From positions 310,001 through 374,000 of the forward strand of contig NZ_JAATNG010000002.1 of the NCBI RefSeq assembly GCF_013184805.1: a stretch of 64,000 nt of DNA, written 5' to 3'. Source of the DNA: Pseudoruegeria sp. HB172150 (GTDB lineage: Bacteria > Pseudomonadota > Alphaproteobacteria > Rhodobacterales > Rhodobacteraceae). This document shows positions 34,990 through 44,510 of this stretch, piece after piece. The translations under genes and the position numbers were made by a program. Each line of letters begins with the position of its first letter. Position 1 is the stretch's first letter. Under the pieces are notes generated by a model. That model was given only the letters and a program-made list of their open reading frames with translations, made no database searches and was not told the origin of the DNA.

Positions 34990-35916
34990 TCAAAGTCCGA
35001 GTTCGGCTTTCACCGCTGCCAGGCCTTCACCACCGTCCTTGGTAGTCACTCCTTCCAGCCATCCGGTCAGTAAATCCGGGTTGCTTTGCAGCCAGGATTT
35101 CGCAGCTTCTTCTGGATCCTGGCCGTCATCCAGGATGGCGCCCATGATTTCGTTTTCCATAGGCAAGGAGAATTCCAGATTGTTGAGGAATGTCCCGAGA
35201 TTGGGGCATTCCTCACCAAATCCGGCTGCGGTGTTTGTGAATACAGTAGCGCCTCCGAGGTCCGGACCGAACCAATCGTCGCCACCGGTAAGATAGGACA
35301 TGTCGAAATTGGCGTTCATCGGGTGCGGTTCCCAGCCCAAGAACACGATCGGCTCGTCGCGCCGCGTCGCCCGCTCAACCTGCGCCAGCATTCCCTGCTC
35401 GGAGCTTTCAGCGACTTCGAACTCGTCCAGGCCGAAAGCATTCTCTTCTATCATCGACTGGATCAGGCGGTTGCCGTCGTTACCCGGCTCGATGCCGTAG
35501 ATTTTGCCATCAAGCATATCCTTGAAATTCGCGATATCGGCGAAATCGGCAATTCCCATGTCGGCCGCCTTCTCGTTGACCGCAAGAGTGTATTTCGCGC
35601 CTTCCAGGTTGGCGCGCACGGTGTCGACGGTGCCAGCGTCGCGGTATGGGGCGATGTCGGCCTCCATCGTCGGCATCCAGTTGCCGAGGAACACGTCGAC
35701 GTCGCCTTCGGCCAATGAGGTGTAGGTTACCGGCACCGACAGAACCTTTACGTCTGTGTCGTAGCCAAGCGCGTCCAGCACCACCGTAGTTGCCGCTGTA
35801 GTCGCAGTGATGTCGGTCCAGCCCACATCAGAAAACACGACCGTGTCACAATCCGCTAGCGCGGGGCCTGCCACAGCCACCAGCGCAAGCGCCGACATCG
35901 TGAATTTGAACGTCAT
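34990..35916 (-). CDS. choX: Choline-binding periplasmic protein
   Basis: Receptor of the choline ABC importer, 308 aa. I start at 35916 (GGGAG upstream), giving the signal peptide MTFKFTMSALALVAVAGPALA. The OpuAC/ChoX fold shows VVFSDVGWTDITATTA, VFLGNWMPTMEADI, YGIEPGNDGNR and FLGWEPHPMNANFD, with the aromatic residues (Trp in NWMP, Trp in GWEPH) that form the cation cage. It is divergent from betI across a 88-base spacer holding the BetI-like palindrome. Confidence 0.92.
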   Translation of the reverse strand: MTFKFTMSALALVAVAGPALADCDTVVFSDVGWTDITATTAATTVVLDALGYDTDVKVLSVPVTYTSLAEGDVDVFLGNWMPTMEADIAPYRDAGTVDTVRANLEGAKYTLAVNEKAADMGIADFADIANFKDMLDGKIYGIEPGNDGNRLIQSMIEENAFGLDEFEVAESSEQGMLAQVERATRRDEPIVFLGWEPHPMNANFDMSYLTGGDDWFGPDLGGATVFTNTAAGFGEECPNLGTFLNNLEFSLPMENEIMGAILDDGQDPEEAAKSWLQSNPDLLTGWLEGVTTKDGGEGLAAVKAELGL

Positions 35917-35936
35917 CGGGTATCTCCCTGTCTTTC

Positions 35937-35956
35937 TTGATTGACGAGTCAATTAA
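35937..35956. promoter_or_regulatory. BetI-like operator
   Basis: TTGATTGACGAGTCAATTAA is a near-perfect palindrome (perfect ATTGAC-GA-GTCAAT core, 8 of 9 matched per arm). From memory it closely resembles the E. coli BetI operator (ATTGATTGGACGTTCAAT). It sits midway between choX and betI and should control both, with choline as inducer. Confidence 0.75.
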
Positions 35957-36004
35957 AATCTCGATAGCCTCGTCTGGCAACCCCCGCATAGAGGAGGCCG
36001 GCAG

Positions 36005-36586
36005 ATGCCGAAGCTCGGAATGGAGCCTATCAGGCGCGCGGCTTTGGTCAAAGCGACGATAGACGAGATCGGCGCGACCGGAACGCTGGATGTTACCGTC
36101 AGCCGAATCGCCAAGCGGGCTGGCGTAAGTTCTGCATTGGCGCATCATTACTTCGGCGCCAAGGAGGAGCTGTTCTTGGCCGCGATGCGCCATATCCTGA
36201 CGCTCTACGGAGATGCGGTTAAGACGGGCCTTGAGACTGCCAAAACACCGCACGATCGATTGCAGGCTGTTATTCGGGCGGGGTTTGAGGCGGAGCAGTT
36301 CCGCGGCCACGTCGTCAGTGCCTGGCTGAACTTCTACGTCGCTGCACAGACCTCGGCGTCGGCGCAGCGTCTCTTGACCGTCTACCAGCGCCGCCTGCGC
36401 TCCAACCTGATCCACGACTTGCGGCCGCTGGTGGGTACCCGCGCGGAAGTGGCCGCGGAAACCGTGGCGGCGCTAATCGATGGCCTTTACATCCGCGCCG
36501 CTTTGGATCCCTCGGCATCTGATCCTTCCTCTACAGCGGAGCGGGTGTTGAAAATGCTCGACTTGATGATCGCCGAGGTAACATGA
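36005..36586 (+). CDS. betI: TetR-family repressor of the choline pathway
   Basis: Repressor of 193 aa. The N-terminal TetR helix-turn-helix is residues 10-55 (TLDVTVSRIAKRAGVSSALAHHYFGAKEEL), and the C-terminal ligand domain matches BetI (WLNFYVAAQTSASAQRLLTVYQRRLRSNL). Known BetI proteins release DNA when choline binds. It is the first gene of betICBA, overlapping betC by four bases (ATGA), and adjoins its likely operator. Confidence 0.93.
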   Translation: MPKLGMEPIRRAALVKATIDEIGATGTLDVTVSRIAKRAGVSSALAHHYFGAKEELFLAAMRHILTLYGDAVKTGLETAKTPHDRLQAVIRAGFEAEQFRGHVVSAWLNFYVAAQTSASAQRLLTVYQRRLRSNLIHDLRPLVGTRAEVAAETVAALIDGLYIRAALDPSASDPSSTAERVLKMLDLMIAEVT

Positions 36587-38091
36587 GCCGCCCCAACATT
36601 CTGATCCTGATGGTGGACCAACTGAACGGAACGCTGTTTCCCGATGGTCCCGCCGACTGGCTACACACGCCCAATCTTACGCGACTGGCCGCGCGATCCG
36701 TGCGTTTCGCCAACACTTATACTGCCTCGCCACTTTGCGCGCCGGGACGTGCCGGGTTCATGTCGGGCCAATTGCCATCTCGCAACGGGGTCTATGATAA
36801 CGCGGCAGAGTTCCGCTCCGACATTCCAACATTTGCGCATCACCTGCGTCGAGCCGGCTATCGCACCTGCCTCTCCGGCAAGATGCATTTCGTCGGTCCT
36901 GACCAGTTGCATGGATACGAGCAGAGACTGACGACGGACATCTATCCCGCCGACTTCGGCTGGACGCCCGACTACCGCAAACCCGGTGAGCGGATCGACT
37001 GGTGGTATCATAACCTTGGCTCGGTTACCGGCGCCGGCGTGGCAGAAATCACCAACCAATTGGAATATGACGACGATGTCGCCTACCAGACCTGTTCCTG
37101 GCTCTACGACGCCTGCCGAGGTGCAGACGAGCGTCCCTGGTGCGTGACCGCTAGTTTCACTCATCCGCATGACCCCTATGTGGCTCGGCGTAAGTATTGG
37201 GATCTCTACGAGGACTGTGAACATCTTTCGCCGGCGGTGCCCGCGATCCCCTATGACAATCTCGACCCGCATTCGCAGCGGCTCTTCGATGCCAATGATT
37301 GGCGCAACTTCGAGATCTCGGACGAGGACATTTCCCGCTCCAGGCGCGCGTACTTCGCAAACGTTTCCTACCTAGACGACAAGGTCGGGCAGATCCTTCA
37401 GGTACTGGAAGACACGCGGCAGGAAGCGATCGTCATCTTCGTCTCGGACCACGGCGATATGCTGGGTGAGAAGGGGCTGTGGTTCAAGATGAGCTTCTAT
37501 GAAGGCTCGTCGCGAGTGCCGTTGATGATATCGGCAGCAGGGCTGGAGGCAGGCCGAGTCGATCAGCCGGTCTCGACACTCGACGTATGTCCGACGCTCT
37601 GCGACCTGGCCGGCGTGGACATGTCCGACGTCATGCCTTGGACTGACGGTGAAAGCCTTGTACCTGTCGCCGGCGGTGGCGTCCGGCAAGGCCCTGTCAA
37701 AGTCGAGTACGCGGCGGAAGGCAGCTACACACCGCTGGTCTCGTTGAGGAAAGGCAGATGGAAGCTGAACCTTTGCCAGCTGGATCCTGATCAGCTGTTC
37801 GATCTGGAGGCAGATCCATTGGAACTGAGCAATTTAGCCGTAGTTCCAGAACATCAACAAACCCTTGCAGAAATGAAAGCGGTTGCGGCTCAATTGTGGG
37901 ATCTGGACAAGTTTGATGCTGATGTCCGCGCGAGTCAGGCGCGCAGATGGGTGGTTTACGAGGCGTTGCGGCAGGGTGGGTACTTCCCGTGGGACTACCA
38001 GCCGTTGCGAGATGCATCCGAGCGCTACATGCGCAACCACATGGACCTGAATGTGCTGGAAGAATCCAAACGCTTCCCGCGCGGCGAATAA
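36583..38091 (+). CDS. betC: Choline-sulfatase
   Basis: Hydrolyses choline-O-sulfate to choline and sulfate, widening the choline supply. The 502-aa arylsulfatase-fold protein has the metal Asp12 (LMVDQLNG), the formylglycine motif CAPGR with Cys52, and [13 protein letters not shown] for the second metal/catalytic site. The C-terminal third ([22 protein letters not shown]) is characteristic of BetC. No signal peptide, so cytosolic. Translation is coupled to betI. Confidence 0.95.
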   Translation: MSRPNILILMVDQLNGTLFPDGPADWLHTPNLTRLAARSVRFANTYTASPLCAPGRAGFMSGQLPSRNGVYDNAAEFRSDIPTFAHHLRRAGYRTCLSGKMHFVGPDQLHGYEQRLTTDIYPADFGWTPDYRKPGERIDWWYHNLGSVTGAGVAEITNQLEYDDDVAYQTCSWLYDACRGADERPWCVTASFTHPHDPYVARRKYWDLYEDCEHLSPAVPAIPYDNLDPHSQRLFDANDWRNFEISDEDISRSRRAYFANVSYLDDKVGQILQVLEDTRQEAIVIFVSDHGDMLGEKGLWFKMSFYEGSSRVPLMISAAGLEAGRVDQPVSTLDVCPTLCDLAGVDMSDVMPWTDGESLVPVAGGGVRQGPVKVEYAAEGSYTPLVSLRKGRWKLNLCQLDPDQLFDLEADPLELSNLAVVPEHQQTLAEMKAVAAQLWDLDKFDADVRASQARRWVVYEALRQGGYFPWDYQPLRDASERYMRNHMDLNVLEESKRFPRGE

Positions 38092-38110
38092 GCTAAGAGA
38101 GGTAAACACG

Positions 38111-39565
38111 ATGCGCGACGCAAAACCGCGAGCCAGTCATTTCATTGCCGGTGCCTATGCCGAGGACGAACAGGGCGACGTAATCGAAGTGATCTATCCG
38201 GGCAGCGGCGAAAAGGTGGCGCAGGTACACTCGGCGACGCCGGAAATCGTCGAGCAAGCACTGACAGCTGCATCGTCTGCTCAAACTGCTTGGTCGGCTA
38301 TGCTTGGCACGGAGCGCGGGCGGATCCTGCGTCGCGCCGCCGAAATCATTCGTGAGCGCAACCGTGAACTGTCCGAACTTGAAACCATCGACACCGGCAA
38401 GCCTTTACAGGAAACGCTGGTGGCTGATGCGACATCTGCCGCCGACGCGCTCGAGTGGTTCGGAAACCTCGCGGCATCTCTGCGCGGCGAGCATATCCAG
38501 CTTGGCAAAGATTGGGCCTATTCGATCCGTGAACCACTAGGCGTTTGCGTTGGAATAGGCGCCTGGAACTACCCTACACAGATCGCTGCGTGGAAGGGTG
38601 CTCCGGCTCTCGCCTGCGGCAATACGATGGTTTTCAAGCCTTCGGAAGAGACACCGCTGTGTGCCCTCAAGGTGGCGGAAGCTCTGACGGAGGCCGGAGC
38701 ACCCGCCGGCGTATACAATGTGATCCAGGGCAGGGGCGATGTTGGCGCTACTTTGGTGTCCGACCCGCGGGTCGCCAAAGTGTCGCTGACCGGCTCGGTT
38801 CCCACGGGGAAAAAGGTCTATGCCGCCGCCGCCGAAGGCATGCGCCACGTGACGATGGAACTAGGTGGAAAATCCCCGATCCTGATTTTCGATGACGCCG
38901 ATCTCGAGACCGCTGTTGGCGGCGCGATCCTTGGCAATTTCTATTCAACCGGCCAGATCTGTTCCAACGGAACCCGCGTTTTTGTTCAGAAAGACATTAA
39001 GGACGCCTTCCTTGCGCGTCTGGCAGAACGCCTCAAGGGTATCACCATGGGTGATCCGCTAGACGAGGCCGTCAATTACGGACCGATGGTCAGTGAGGCG
39101 CAGCTCAAGATCGTCCTCGACTTCATCGAAAAAGGCAAAGCCGAAGGCGCCCGTCTGGTTACGGGCGGCAAGCGCGTGGGTCGGAATGGCTGGTTCATCG
39201 AGCCCACTGTCTTTGCCGATGTCGCCGACGACATGACCATTGCGCGGGAAGAGATCTTCGGCCCTGTCGCCAGCATCCTCGATTTCGATACCGAGGAAGA
39301 GGTGCTTGCCCGCGCCAACGCCACGCCTTTCGGCCTTTCTGCCGGAGTGTTCACTCAGGACGTGACCCGTGCCCACCGCATTGCTAGGGCCTTTCAGGCG
39401 GGTAGTTGCTGGATCAACACCTACAACCTGACCCCTGTGGAAGTGAGCTTTGGCGGATCGAAACTGTCCGGTGTGGGGCGCGAAAACGGTTTGGCCGCAA
39501 TCGAGCATTTCTCGCAGCTGAAGACGGTCTACGTCGGAATGGAGGGTGTGGATGCGCCTTACTGA
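38111..39565 (+). CDS. betB: Betaine aldehyde dehydrogenase
   Basis: Oxidises betaine aldehyde to glycine betaine with NAD+. 484 aa from the ATG at 38111 (AGAGG upstream). Catalytic residues: Asn in PWNYP-type AWNYP (153), Glu250 in MELGGKSP, Cys284 in [10 protein letters not shown]. The C-terminal [22 protein letters not shown] is typical of BetB. 19-base gap from betC and 18 from betA; one operon. Confidence 0.95.
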   Translation: MRDAKPRASHFIAGAYAEDEQGDVIEVIYPGSGEKVAQVHSATPEIVEQALTAASSAQTAWSAMLGTERGRILRRAAEIIRERNRELSELETIDTGKPLQETLVADATSAADALEWFGNLAASLRGEHIQLGKDWAYSIREPLGVCVGIGAWNYPTQIAAWKGAPALACGNTMVFKPSEETPLCALKVAEALTEAGAPAGVYNVIQGRGDVGATLVSDPRVAKVSLTGSVPTGKKVYAAAAEGMRHVTMELGGKSPILIFDDADLETAVGGAILGNFYSTGQICSNGTRVFVQKDIKDAFLARLAERLKGITMGDPLDEAVNYGPMVSEAQLKIVLDFIEKGKAEGARLVTGGKRVGRNGWFIEPTVFADVADDMTIAREEIFGPVASILDFDTEEEVLARANATPFGLSAGVFTQDVTRAHRIARAFQAGSCWINTYNLTPVEVSFGGSKLSGVGRENGLAAIEHFSQLKTVYVGMEGVDAPY

Positions 39566-39583
39566 AGCTTCCGAGGGCCGCTG

Positions 39584-41230
39584 ATGGAAGCCGACTTTGT
39601 TGTCGTAGGCGCCGGCTCGGCGGGATGTGCACTGGCGTACCGGCTGTCAGAAAGCGGCGCGTCCGTGCTCGTCATCGAACATGGCGGCACCGATGCTGGG
39701 CCATTGATCCGGATGCCCGGCGCTTTGTCATATCCTATGAACATGCGCCGGTACGACTGGGGCTTCGAAAGCGAGCCGGAACCCAATCTGAACAACCGAC
39801 GCATGGCGACACCGCGGGGGAAGGTGATCGGCGGGTCATCCAGCATCAACGGCATGGTCTATGTCCGCGGACATGCCCGCGACTACGACACTTGGGCCGA
39901 GATGGGTGCAGATGGGTGGGGCTATTCCGGCGTGCTCCCGTATTTCAAACGGATGGAAAGCTGGCACGGTGGGACAGATGGTGAGTGGCGCGGGTTCGAT
40001 GGCCCGCTTCACGTCTCGCGCGGGCCGCGGGACAATCCCCTAACTCAGGCATTTGTCGAGGCAGGGCGGCAGGCCGGATACCCGACGACAGAAGACTACA
40101 ACGGTCGCCAGCAGGAAGGTTTCGGCGCCATGGAGGCGACAATCTGGCAAGGCCGCCGCTGGTCCGCTGCCGATGCCTACTTGAAACCAGCATTGTCGCG
40201 CCCGAATTGCGAATTGGTGCGAGGTCTCGTGACGCGAGTATCAATTGAGGATGGGCGCGCAACCGGTGTAGAATTGAGCCGTGGTGGCTCCACTCAAATT
40301 GTTCGTGCCCGGCGCGAGGTGATCCTCTCCGCGTCCTCGATCAATTCACCAAAATTGCTGATGTTGTCTGGGATCGGCCCGGGCGACGCGCTGGCTGAAC
40401 ATGGCATTCAGGTCATTGCAGACAGGCCGGGTGTCGGCCGCAATCTGCAGGATCACCTCGAGCTTTATGTTCAAATGACCTCCCGCCAGCCGGTCAGTCT
40501 TTACTCTTACTGGAACCTTTTCGGAAAAGCCTTTGTAGGCCTGCAATGGCTCTTGACGCGAAAGGGGCCAGGTGCTTCGAACCAGTTCGAAAGCTGCGGC
40601 TTCGTTCGCACGCGTGCCGGCGTGGAATACCCTGACGTACAGTATCATTTCCTTCCGCTCGCAGTGCGCTATGACGGACAGGCGGCAGCTGAAGGTCACG
40701 GGTTCCAAGCCCATGTCGGCCCAATGCGTTCGAAGTCTCGAGGCTCGGTGACCCTTCGTTCGGCCGACCCGCAGGACAAGCCTCTGATCCGATTCAACTA
40801 CATGAGCGACGCCCAGGATTGGGAAGATTTCCGGATCTGCATCCGCCTGACACGGGAAATCTTCGCGCAAGAGGCTTTCAAGCCCTATGCTGGCAAGGAG
40901 CTGTTGCCTGGTTCGACCATTGAAAGCGACGAGGAACTCGACGAAGCGATCCGCGAGCATGTGGAGAGCGCTTACCACCCCTGCGGCACCGCTCGGATGG
41001 GACGACGAGAAGATCCGTCTGCGGTAGTTGATCCAGAATGCCGCGTTATCGGGGTCAAAGGGCTGAGGGTAGCCGACAGCTCGGTTTTTCCGCAGATCAC
41101 AAACGGCAACACCAACGCCCCGTCGATACTGGTGGGCGAGAAAGCGGCGGATCACATTCTCGGGCGGCGCCTGCCGCCAGAGAATGCCGATGTATGGGTC
41201 CATTCCGACTGGCAGGGGTCACAGCGATAG
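39584..41230 (+). CDS. betA: Choline dehydrogenase
   Basis: FAD-dependent GMC oxidoreductase (548 aa) that oxidises choline to betaine aldehyde at the membrane face. The ADP-binding motif [17 protein letters not shown] lies at the N-terminus, GMC signature 1 at [15 protein letters not shown], signature 2 at [17 protein letters not shown], and the catalytic His in [12 protein letters not shown]. Last gene of betICBA. It makes the substrate of betB. Confidence 0.95.
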   Translation: MEADFVVVGAGSAGCALAYRLSESGASVLVIEHGGTDAGPLIRMPGALSYPMNMRRYDWGFESEPEPNLNNRRMATPRGKVIGGSSSINGMVYVRGHARDYDTWAEMGADGWGYSGVLPYFKRMESWHGGTDGEWRGFDGPLHVSRGPRDNPLTQAFVEAGRQAGYPTTEDYNGRQQEGFGAMEATIWQGRRWSAADAYLKPALSRPNCELVRGLVTRVSIEDGRATGVELSRGGSTQIVRARREVILSASSINSPKLLMLSGIGPGDALAEHGIQVIADRPGVGRNLQDHLELYVQMTSRQPVSLYSYWNLFGKAFVGLQWLLTRKGPGASNQFESCGFVRTRAGVEYPDVQYHFLPLAVRYDGQAAAEGHGFQAHVGPMRSKSRGSVTLRSADPQDKPLIRFNYMSDAQDWEDFRICIRLTREIFAQEAFKPYAGKELLPGSTIESDEELDEAIREHVESAYHPCGTARMGRREDPSAVVDPECRVIGVKGLRVADSSVFPQITNGNTNAPSILVGEKAADHILGRRLPPENADVWVHSDWQGSQR

Positions 41231-41319
41231 GATCCCGACGCCACTTGATTCCGGTCAAAGTCGGCTCTGGCGGACCTGCTAATGTAAACTCTGCATTGAG
41301 ACAGAGAGGAGCGCGAACA

Positions 41320-41571
41320 ATGAGCCATGTGCCACACATACTGGCGGAGGAGTTTCCGGAATTCGTCGATCGGATTGGCCAGTTGAAACAATCGGATGCA
41401 CATTTCAGTAGACTCTGCGACGAGTACCATGAGCTAAACCGAACGATCCATCGGGCTGAAACGAATGTCGAACCGGTGGAAGATCTCGCCGAGGTAGAAT
41501 TGCGCAAGCGCCGCATGGCGCTCAAGGACGAGATCTATGGGATTCTGACTGCTTCGGAAGGTGCGCAGTAG
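41320..41571 (+). CDS. YdcH-family (DUF465) small protein
   Basis: Helical protein of 83 aa (MSHVPHILAEEFPEFVDRIGQLKQSDAHFSRL, then EYHELNRTIHRAE) matching the DUF465/YdcH pattern, an antiparallel coiled coil of unknown function. ATG at 41320 preceded by AGAGGAGCG. It stands alone after betA with an 89-base gap and is followed by a hairpin. Confidence 0.85.
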   Translation: MSHVPHILAEEFPEFVDRIGQLKQSDAHFSRLCDEYHELNRTIHRAETNVEPVEDLAEVELRKRRMALKDEIYGILTASEGAQ

Positions 41572-41587
41572 ACTTATTGTTGGGCGC

Positions 41588-41605
41588 GTCGTGGCGCACG
41601 ACTTT
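41588..41605 (+). terminator. Short terminator hairpin after the YdcH gene
   Basis: Stem GTCGTG / CACGAC with a GCG loop followed by TTT, 16 bases past the stop; the spacer separates convergent genes. Confidence 0.5.
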
Positions 41606-41650
41606 AAGAGGAGCGACAGCGCCGGGCTGGGAAAATCCGGCGTTTCCCAA

Positions 41651-43051
41651 TCAACCGATCCGGTAGGGAAGTACTTCGCGCCGGTCCGGATCGACCGAGA
41701 GCGGTCGTTCTAACGGTGGTACGGATCGCTGGTGGCAGTCTCGCCGCTCGCAGATCCGGCAGGATATTCCGATCGGTTCGAAGGCCGCAGCGCGCGAAGT
41801 GTCCAGGTCATCGGCATAAACCAGCGCTTTCGCATGGGTGATTTCGCAGCCAAGCCCGATGGCGTAGCGGCGTACCGGCGCGCGGAAACGCCCACCTGGT
41901 TTTGACACGTCGCGGGCAAGGCAAAGATATCGGACGCCGTCGGGCGTCTCGGCCAATTGACGCAAAAAGCGGCCCGGTGTCTCGAACGCCTGATGCATAT
42001 TCCACAGAGGGCATGCACCTCCGAACCGGGCGAACTGCAAGCGTGTTGCGGAATGGCGCTTGGTGATCGTCCCGGCTTGGTCGACCCGGACGAAGAAGAA
42101 TGGCACGCCCTTAGCGCCAGGGCGTTGCAGCGTCGACAGGCGGTGCGCCACTTGCTCGATCGATGCGCCGAACAGACCGGCAAGCAATTCCAAATCGTGC
42201 CGGTATTCCTGAGCCGCAGACAGAAATCGGCGATATGGCAGAAGCGCGGCGCCGGCGAAGTAGTTGGCCAGCCCGATTTTGGCGATAGCGCGAGCCTCGT
42301 TGCTCTGAAACCGAGCGAAGTCCAGCGTGGCCTCTATGAGATCGTTCTGTGTGAGAAGTGCTACTTGATGTAGCAACTGGAAGCATTGAGTGGCTGCGTT
42401 TGAACGGCTGGAGATTGTCAAGGTGTTTGTCTGGGCGTCAAAGTTGCGAAGCGCTGCAACTTTTTCGAATTTAACAGAAATTCCGAAGTTGGACAAATGC
42501 GATATTGCGCTGTTCTGAATGCCCAACCCTTCCGGTACTCCTTCGGAAAACCTTTCGGCGGCGCGATCGACAGAGTCTATGTAGTTGTCGCAATAGTGAA
42601 AGAAATCACGCACCTCTTCCCAGGGAGACGGGCGCGTTGCCCGATCACTGTTGCCAAGTGCCTCATCCAAAGAGGCAAGCCTCTCATGTGCCATTCGATA
42701 GGCGCGATGCAGCGCCAGGAATGCTCTGGCGAGGCTCGGCGCGTTGGAGGCGGCAAGGCGTAAGTCGGCCAACGGTGGGGAAGGGTCCGCGAATACGGGA
42801 TCGGCTAATGCCTCGCGCATATCGACCACCATGCGCTCGGCATCGCCTGACGACAGTTCAGTTACATCGAGGCCAAATTCTTCTGCCAGTGAAAGCACGA
42901 CTGCAGCCGAAACAGGGCGATTGTTGTTCTCCATCTGATTCAGGTAGGGCAGGGATATCCCGAGCCGTTCGGCGAATGCCTTCTGCGAGAGATCCATTCG
43001 CAGCCGCAATTCTCGCAGCTTCGATCCGGCATAGAGCTTACGCTTCGGCAT
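41651..43051 (-). CDS. pccR: ScfR-family regulator (PccR-like)
   Basis: Transcription factor of 466 aa. An XRE helix-turn-helix (about 8-65: LRELRLRMDLSQKAFAERLGISLPYLNQMENNNRP) is followed by an IrrE/DUF955-type middle region and a C-terminal DUF2083 domain with a cysteine set CRICERRDC near residue 430. This is the short-chain fatty acyl-CoA regulator layout. In Rhodobacter sphaeroides PccR activates propionyl-CoA carboxylase genes; here pccB is 1.5 kb away and both promoters carry TTTGC-type repeats. Symbol assigned by that context. Confidence 0.82.
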   Translation of the reverse strand: MPKRKLYAGSKLRELRLRMDLSQKAFAERLGISLPYLNQMENNNRPVSAAVVLSLAEEFGLDVTELSSGDAERMVVDMREALADPVFADPSPPLADLRLAASNAPSLARAFLALHRAYRMAHERLASLDEALGNSDRATRPSPWEEVRDFFHYCDNYIDSVDRAAERFSEGVPEGLGIQNSAISHLSNFGISVKFEKVAALRNFDAQTNTLTISSRSNAATQCFQLLHQVALLTQNDLIEATLDFARFQSNEARAIAKIGLANYFAGAALLPYRRFLSAAQEYRHDLELLAGLFGASIEQVAHRLSTLQRPGAKGVPFFFVRVDQAGTITKRHSATRLQFARFGGACPLWNMHQAFETPGRFLRQLAETPDGVRYLCLARDVSKPGGRFRAPVRRYAIGLGCEITHAKALVYADDLDTSRAAAFEPIGISCRICERRDCHQRSVPPLERPLSVDPDRREVLPYRIG

Positions 43052-43062
43052 GGGCGTCCCGC

Positions 43063-43098
43063 TTTGCAGATTTGCAGCCTGCAGTTAGCAGCTGCAAA
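43063..43098. promoter_or_regulatory. Candidate ScfR autoregulatory site
   Basis: Direct repeat TTTGCAG-A-TTTGCAG (43063-43077) and inverted CTGCAAA (43092-43098) lie 12-47 bases upstream of the scfR start, overlapping its probable promoter, and share the TTTGCA core found before pccB. Confidence 0.55.
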
Positions 43099-43103
43099 TC
43101 CGC

Positions 43104-44327
43104 TTAGACAAGACCCAGCCTCTTTTCGCGCTGGATTACCAGCCAAATCGCGATCACGCCGAGGATCGAAACGATGATCTGGATCCAGAGCAGCGGGTAC
43201 GGCCCGCTTTCCACACTCAGCAGGGACCCGGTCAGCGCGGAAAGCGCCGCTCCACCGCCGATCATCAGCGCGCCGCCAAGTCCGCTGGCGGTGCCGGCAA
43301 GCTGTGGCCGAACCGACAGGGTGCCCGCGATGGCATTTGGAAGAACCATGCCATTGCCGAAACCGACAAAGGTCATCAACCCGAAGAATGTCAGCGCGTT
43401 GCCCAGGCCAAGAAGAAACAGCAATAGCGACAGGCCAACTCCGGAAGCGCAGACCGCCGATCCCACGATGATCATCCGGTTGATGCCGATCCGGACGCTG
43501 TACCGCGCAGTCAGGTAATTCCCAAAAATGTACCCTAGGGCCGGGGCGCCAAAAAGCAGCCCCAATAGGGCGGGAGCCAACCCGAAAATGCTCGATCCTA
43601 TGAATGGTGCTCCCCCGAGATACGAGAAGAACGCACCGGAAGAGAATGCAGCCGCCAGTGCATAGCCCCAGAACCGTGGAGATGTCAGCAGCTCAGGATA
43701 GTCTCTTACCTGATCACGGAAACTGGTGGACTGGGCGCGGTTTGTTTCGCCCTGATCCAGCCAGACAAGGCAGAACGTAGCGATGCCGACAAGGACGAAT
43801 GCCCAGAAATTTGCCTGCCAGCCGAACCATTGATCCAGCAAGCCTCCGATCACGGGCGTCAGCATGGGCACCACTGCCATGCCCATCGTTACGTACCCAA
43901 TCATCGAGGCGGCTTCGTTCTGGTCGTAGAGGTCCCGAATAACGGCCCGGCTAAGAACCAGGCCGACAACTACGCAGGCCTGCATTGCTCGAAAGGCAAG
44001 GAACACCTGTACGCTCGGCGCATAGATGCAGCCGAGAGACGCTAAGCTGAACAGGACAAGTCCCACCAGAACAACCGGCCGTCGGCCAAACCGGTCTGAC
44101 AGGGGCCCGATGAAGATCTGCATCGCCGCATTGACCGCCAGGAACAGGGCGACAGAGAGCTGCATCAGACTGTACTCAGTCTCAAAATGCTCGGTCATCT
44201 TCGGCAGCGATGGCAGGAACATGTTCATCGCGGTCGCCGATGCGCCGGTCATCGCGATCAACGTGAAAATGTGCGGCGGGGTGGTACGGTCGAGAAACCT
44301 GACCGGCGAATTACGTGACATTGTCAT
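43104..44327 (-). CDS. MFS drug-resistance-type exporter (Bcr/CflA-like)
   Basis: Inner-membrane 12-helix transporter of 407 aa. Motif A is FIGPLSDRFGRRPVVLVGL after helix 2, and the N-terminal ATAMNMFLPSLPKMTEHFETEYSLMQLSVALFL is typical of the Bcr/CflA group. It sits between scfR (52-base gap, same strand) and pccB (divergent, 183-base spacer), so its promoter shares the TTTGC-rich region. Whether it exports an acid or drug is unknown. Confidence 0.85.
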   Translation of the reverse strand: MTMSRNSPVRFLDRTTPPHIFTLIAMTGASATAMNMFLPSLPKMTEHFETEYSLMQLSVALFLAVNAAMQIFIGPLSDRFGRRPVVLVGLVLFSLASLGCIYAPSVQVFLAFRAMQACVVVGLVLSRAVIRDLYDQNEAASMIGYVTMGMAVVPMLTPVIGGLLDQWFGWQANFWAFVLVGIATFCLVWLDQGETNRAQSTSFRDQVRDYPELLTSPRFWGYALAAAFSSGAFFSYLGGAPFIGSSIFGLAPALLGLLFGAPALGYIFGNYLTARYSVRIGINRMIIVGSAVCASGVGLSLLLFLLGLGNALTFFGLMTFVGFGNGMVLPNAIAGTLSVRPQLAGTASGLGGALMIGGGAALSALTGSLLSVESGPYPLLWIQIIVSILGVIAIWLVIQREKRLGLV

Positions 44328-44370
44328 GTATTATTTCGATGCCTAAGAATTGTCCATCGCTGATGGGGTG

Positions 44371-44440
44371 GCAAACTGAAGACTCTGGAAATTTGCTGAT
44401 TTGCAATTTGCGGTAGCGGTCTTGCCAAGTATTTGCAAAT
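44371..44440. promoter_or_regulatory. Candidate ScfR/PccR operator cluster before pccB
   Basis: TTTGC-TGA-TTTGCAA-TTTGC at 44392-44411, the perfect palindrome ATTTGCAAAT at 44431-44440 and GCAAA at 44371-44375 are clustered in the MFS-pccB spacer. TTTGCAA-type inverted repeats are, as I recall, the reported PccR target. Likely to make pccB (and perhaps the exporter) respond to propionyl-CoA. Confidence 0.65.
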
Positions 44441-44510
44441 TTACCGGAAATCGCTTCCTCCCAAAAGCACCGTCGCGTAGTTTGCCGGCATACGCAATGG
44501 AGGCATGTGT

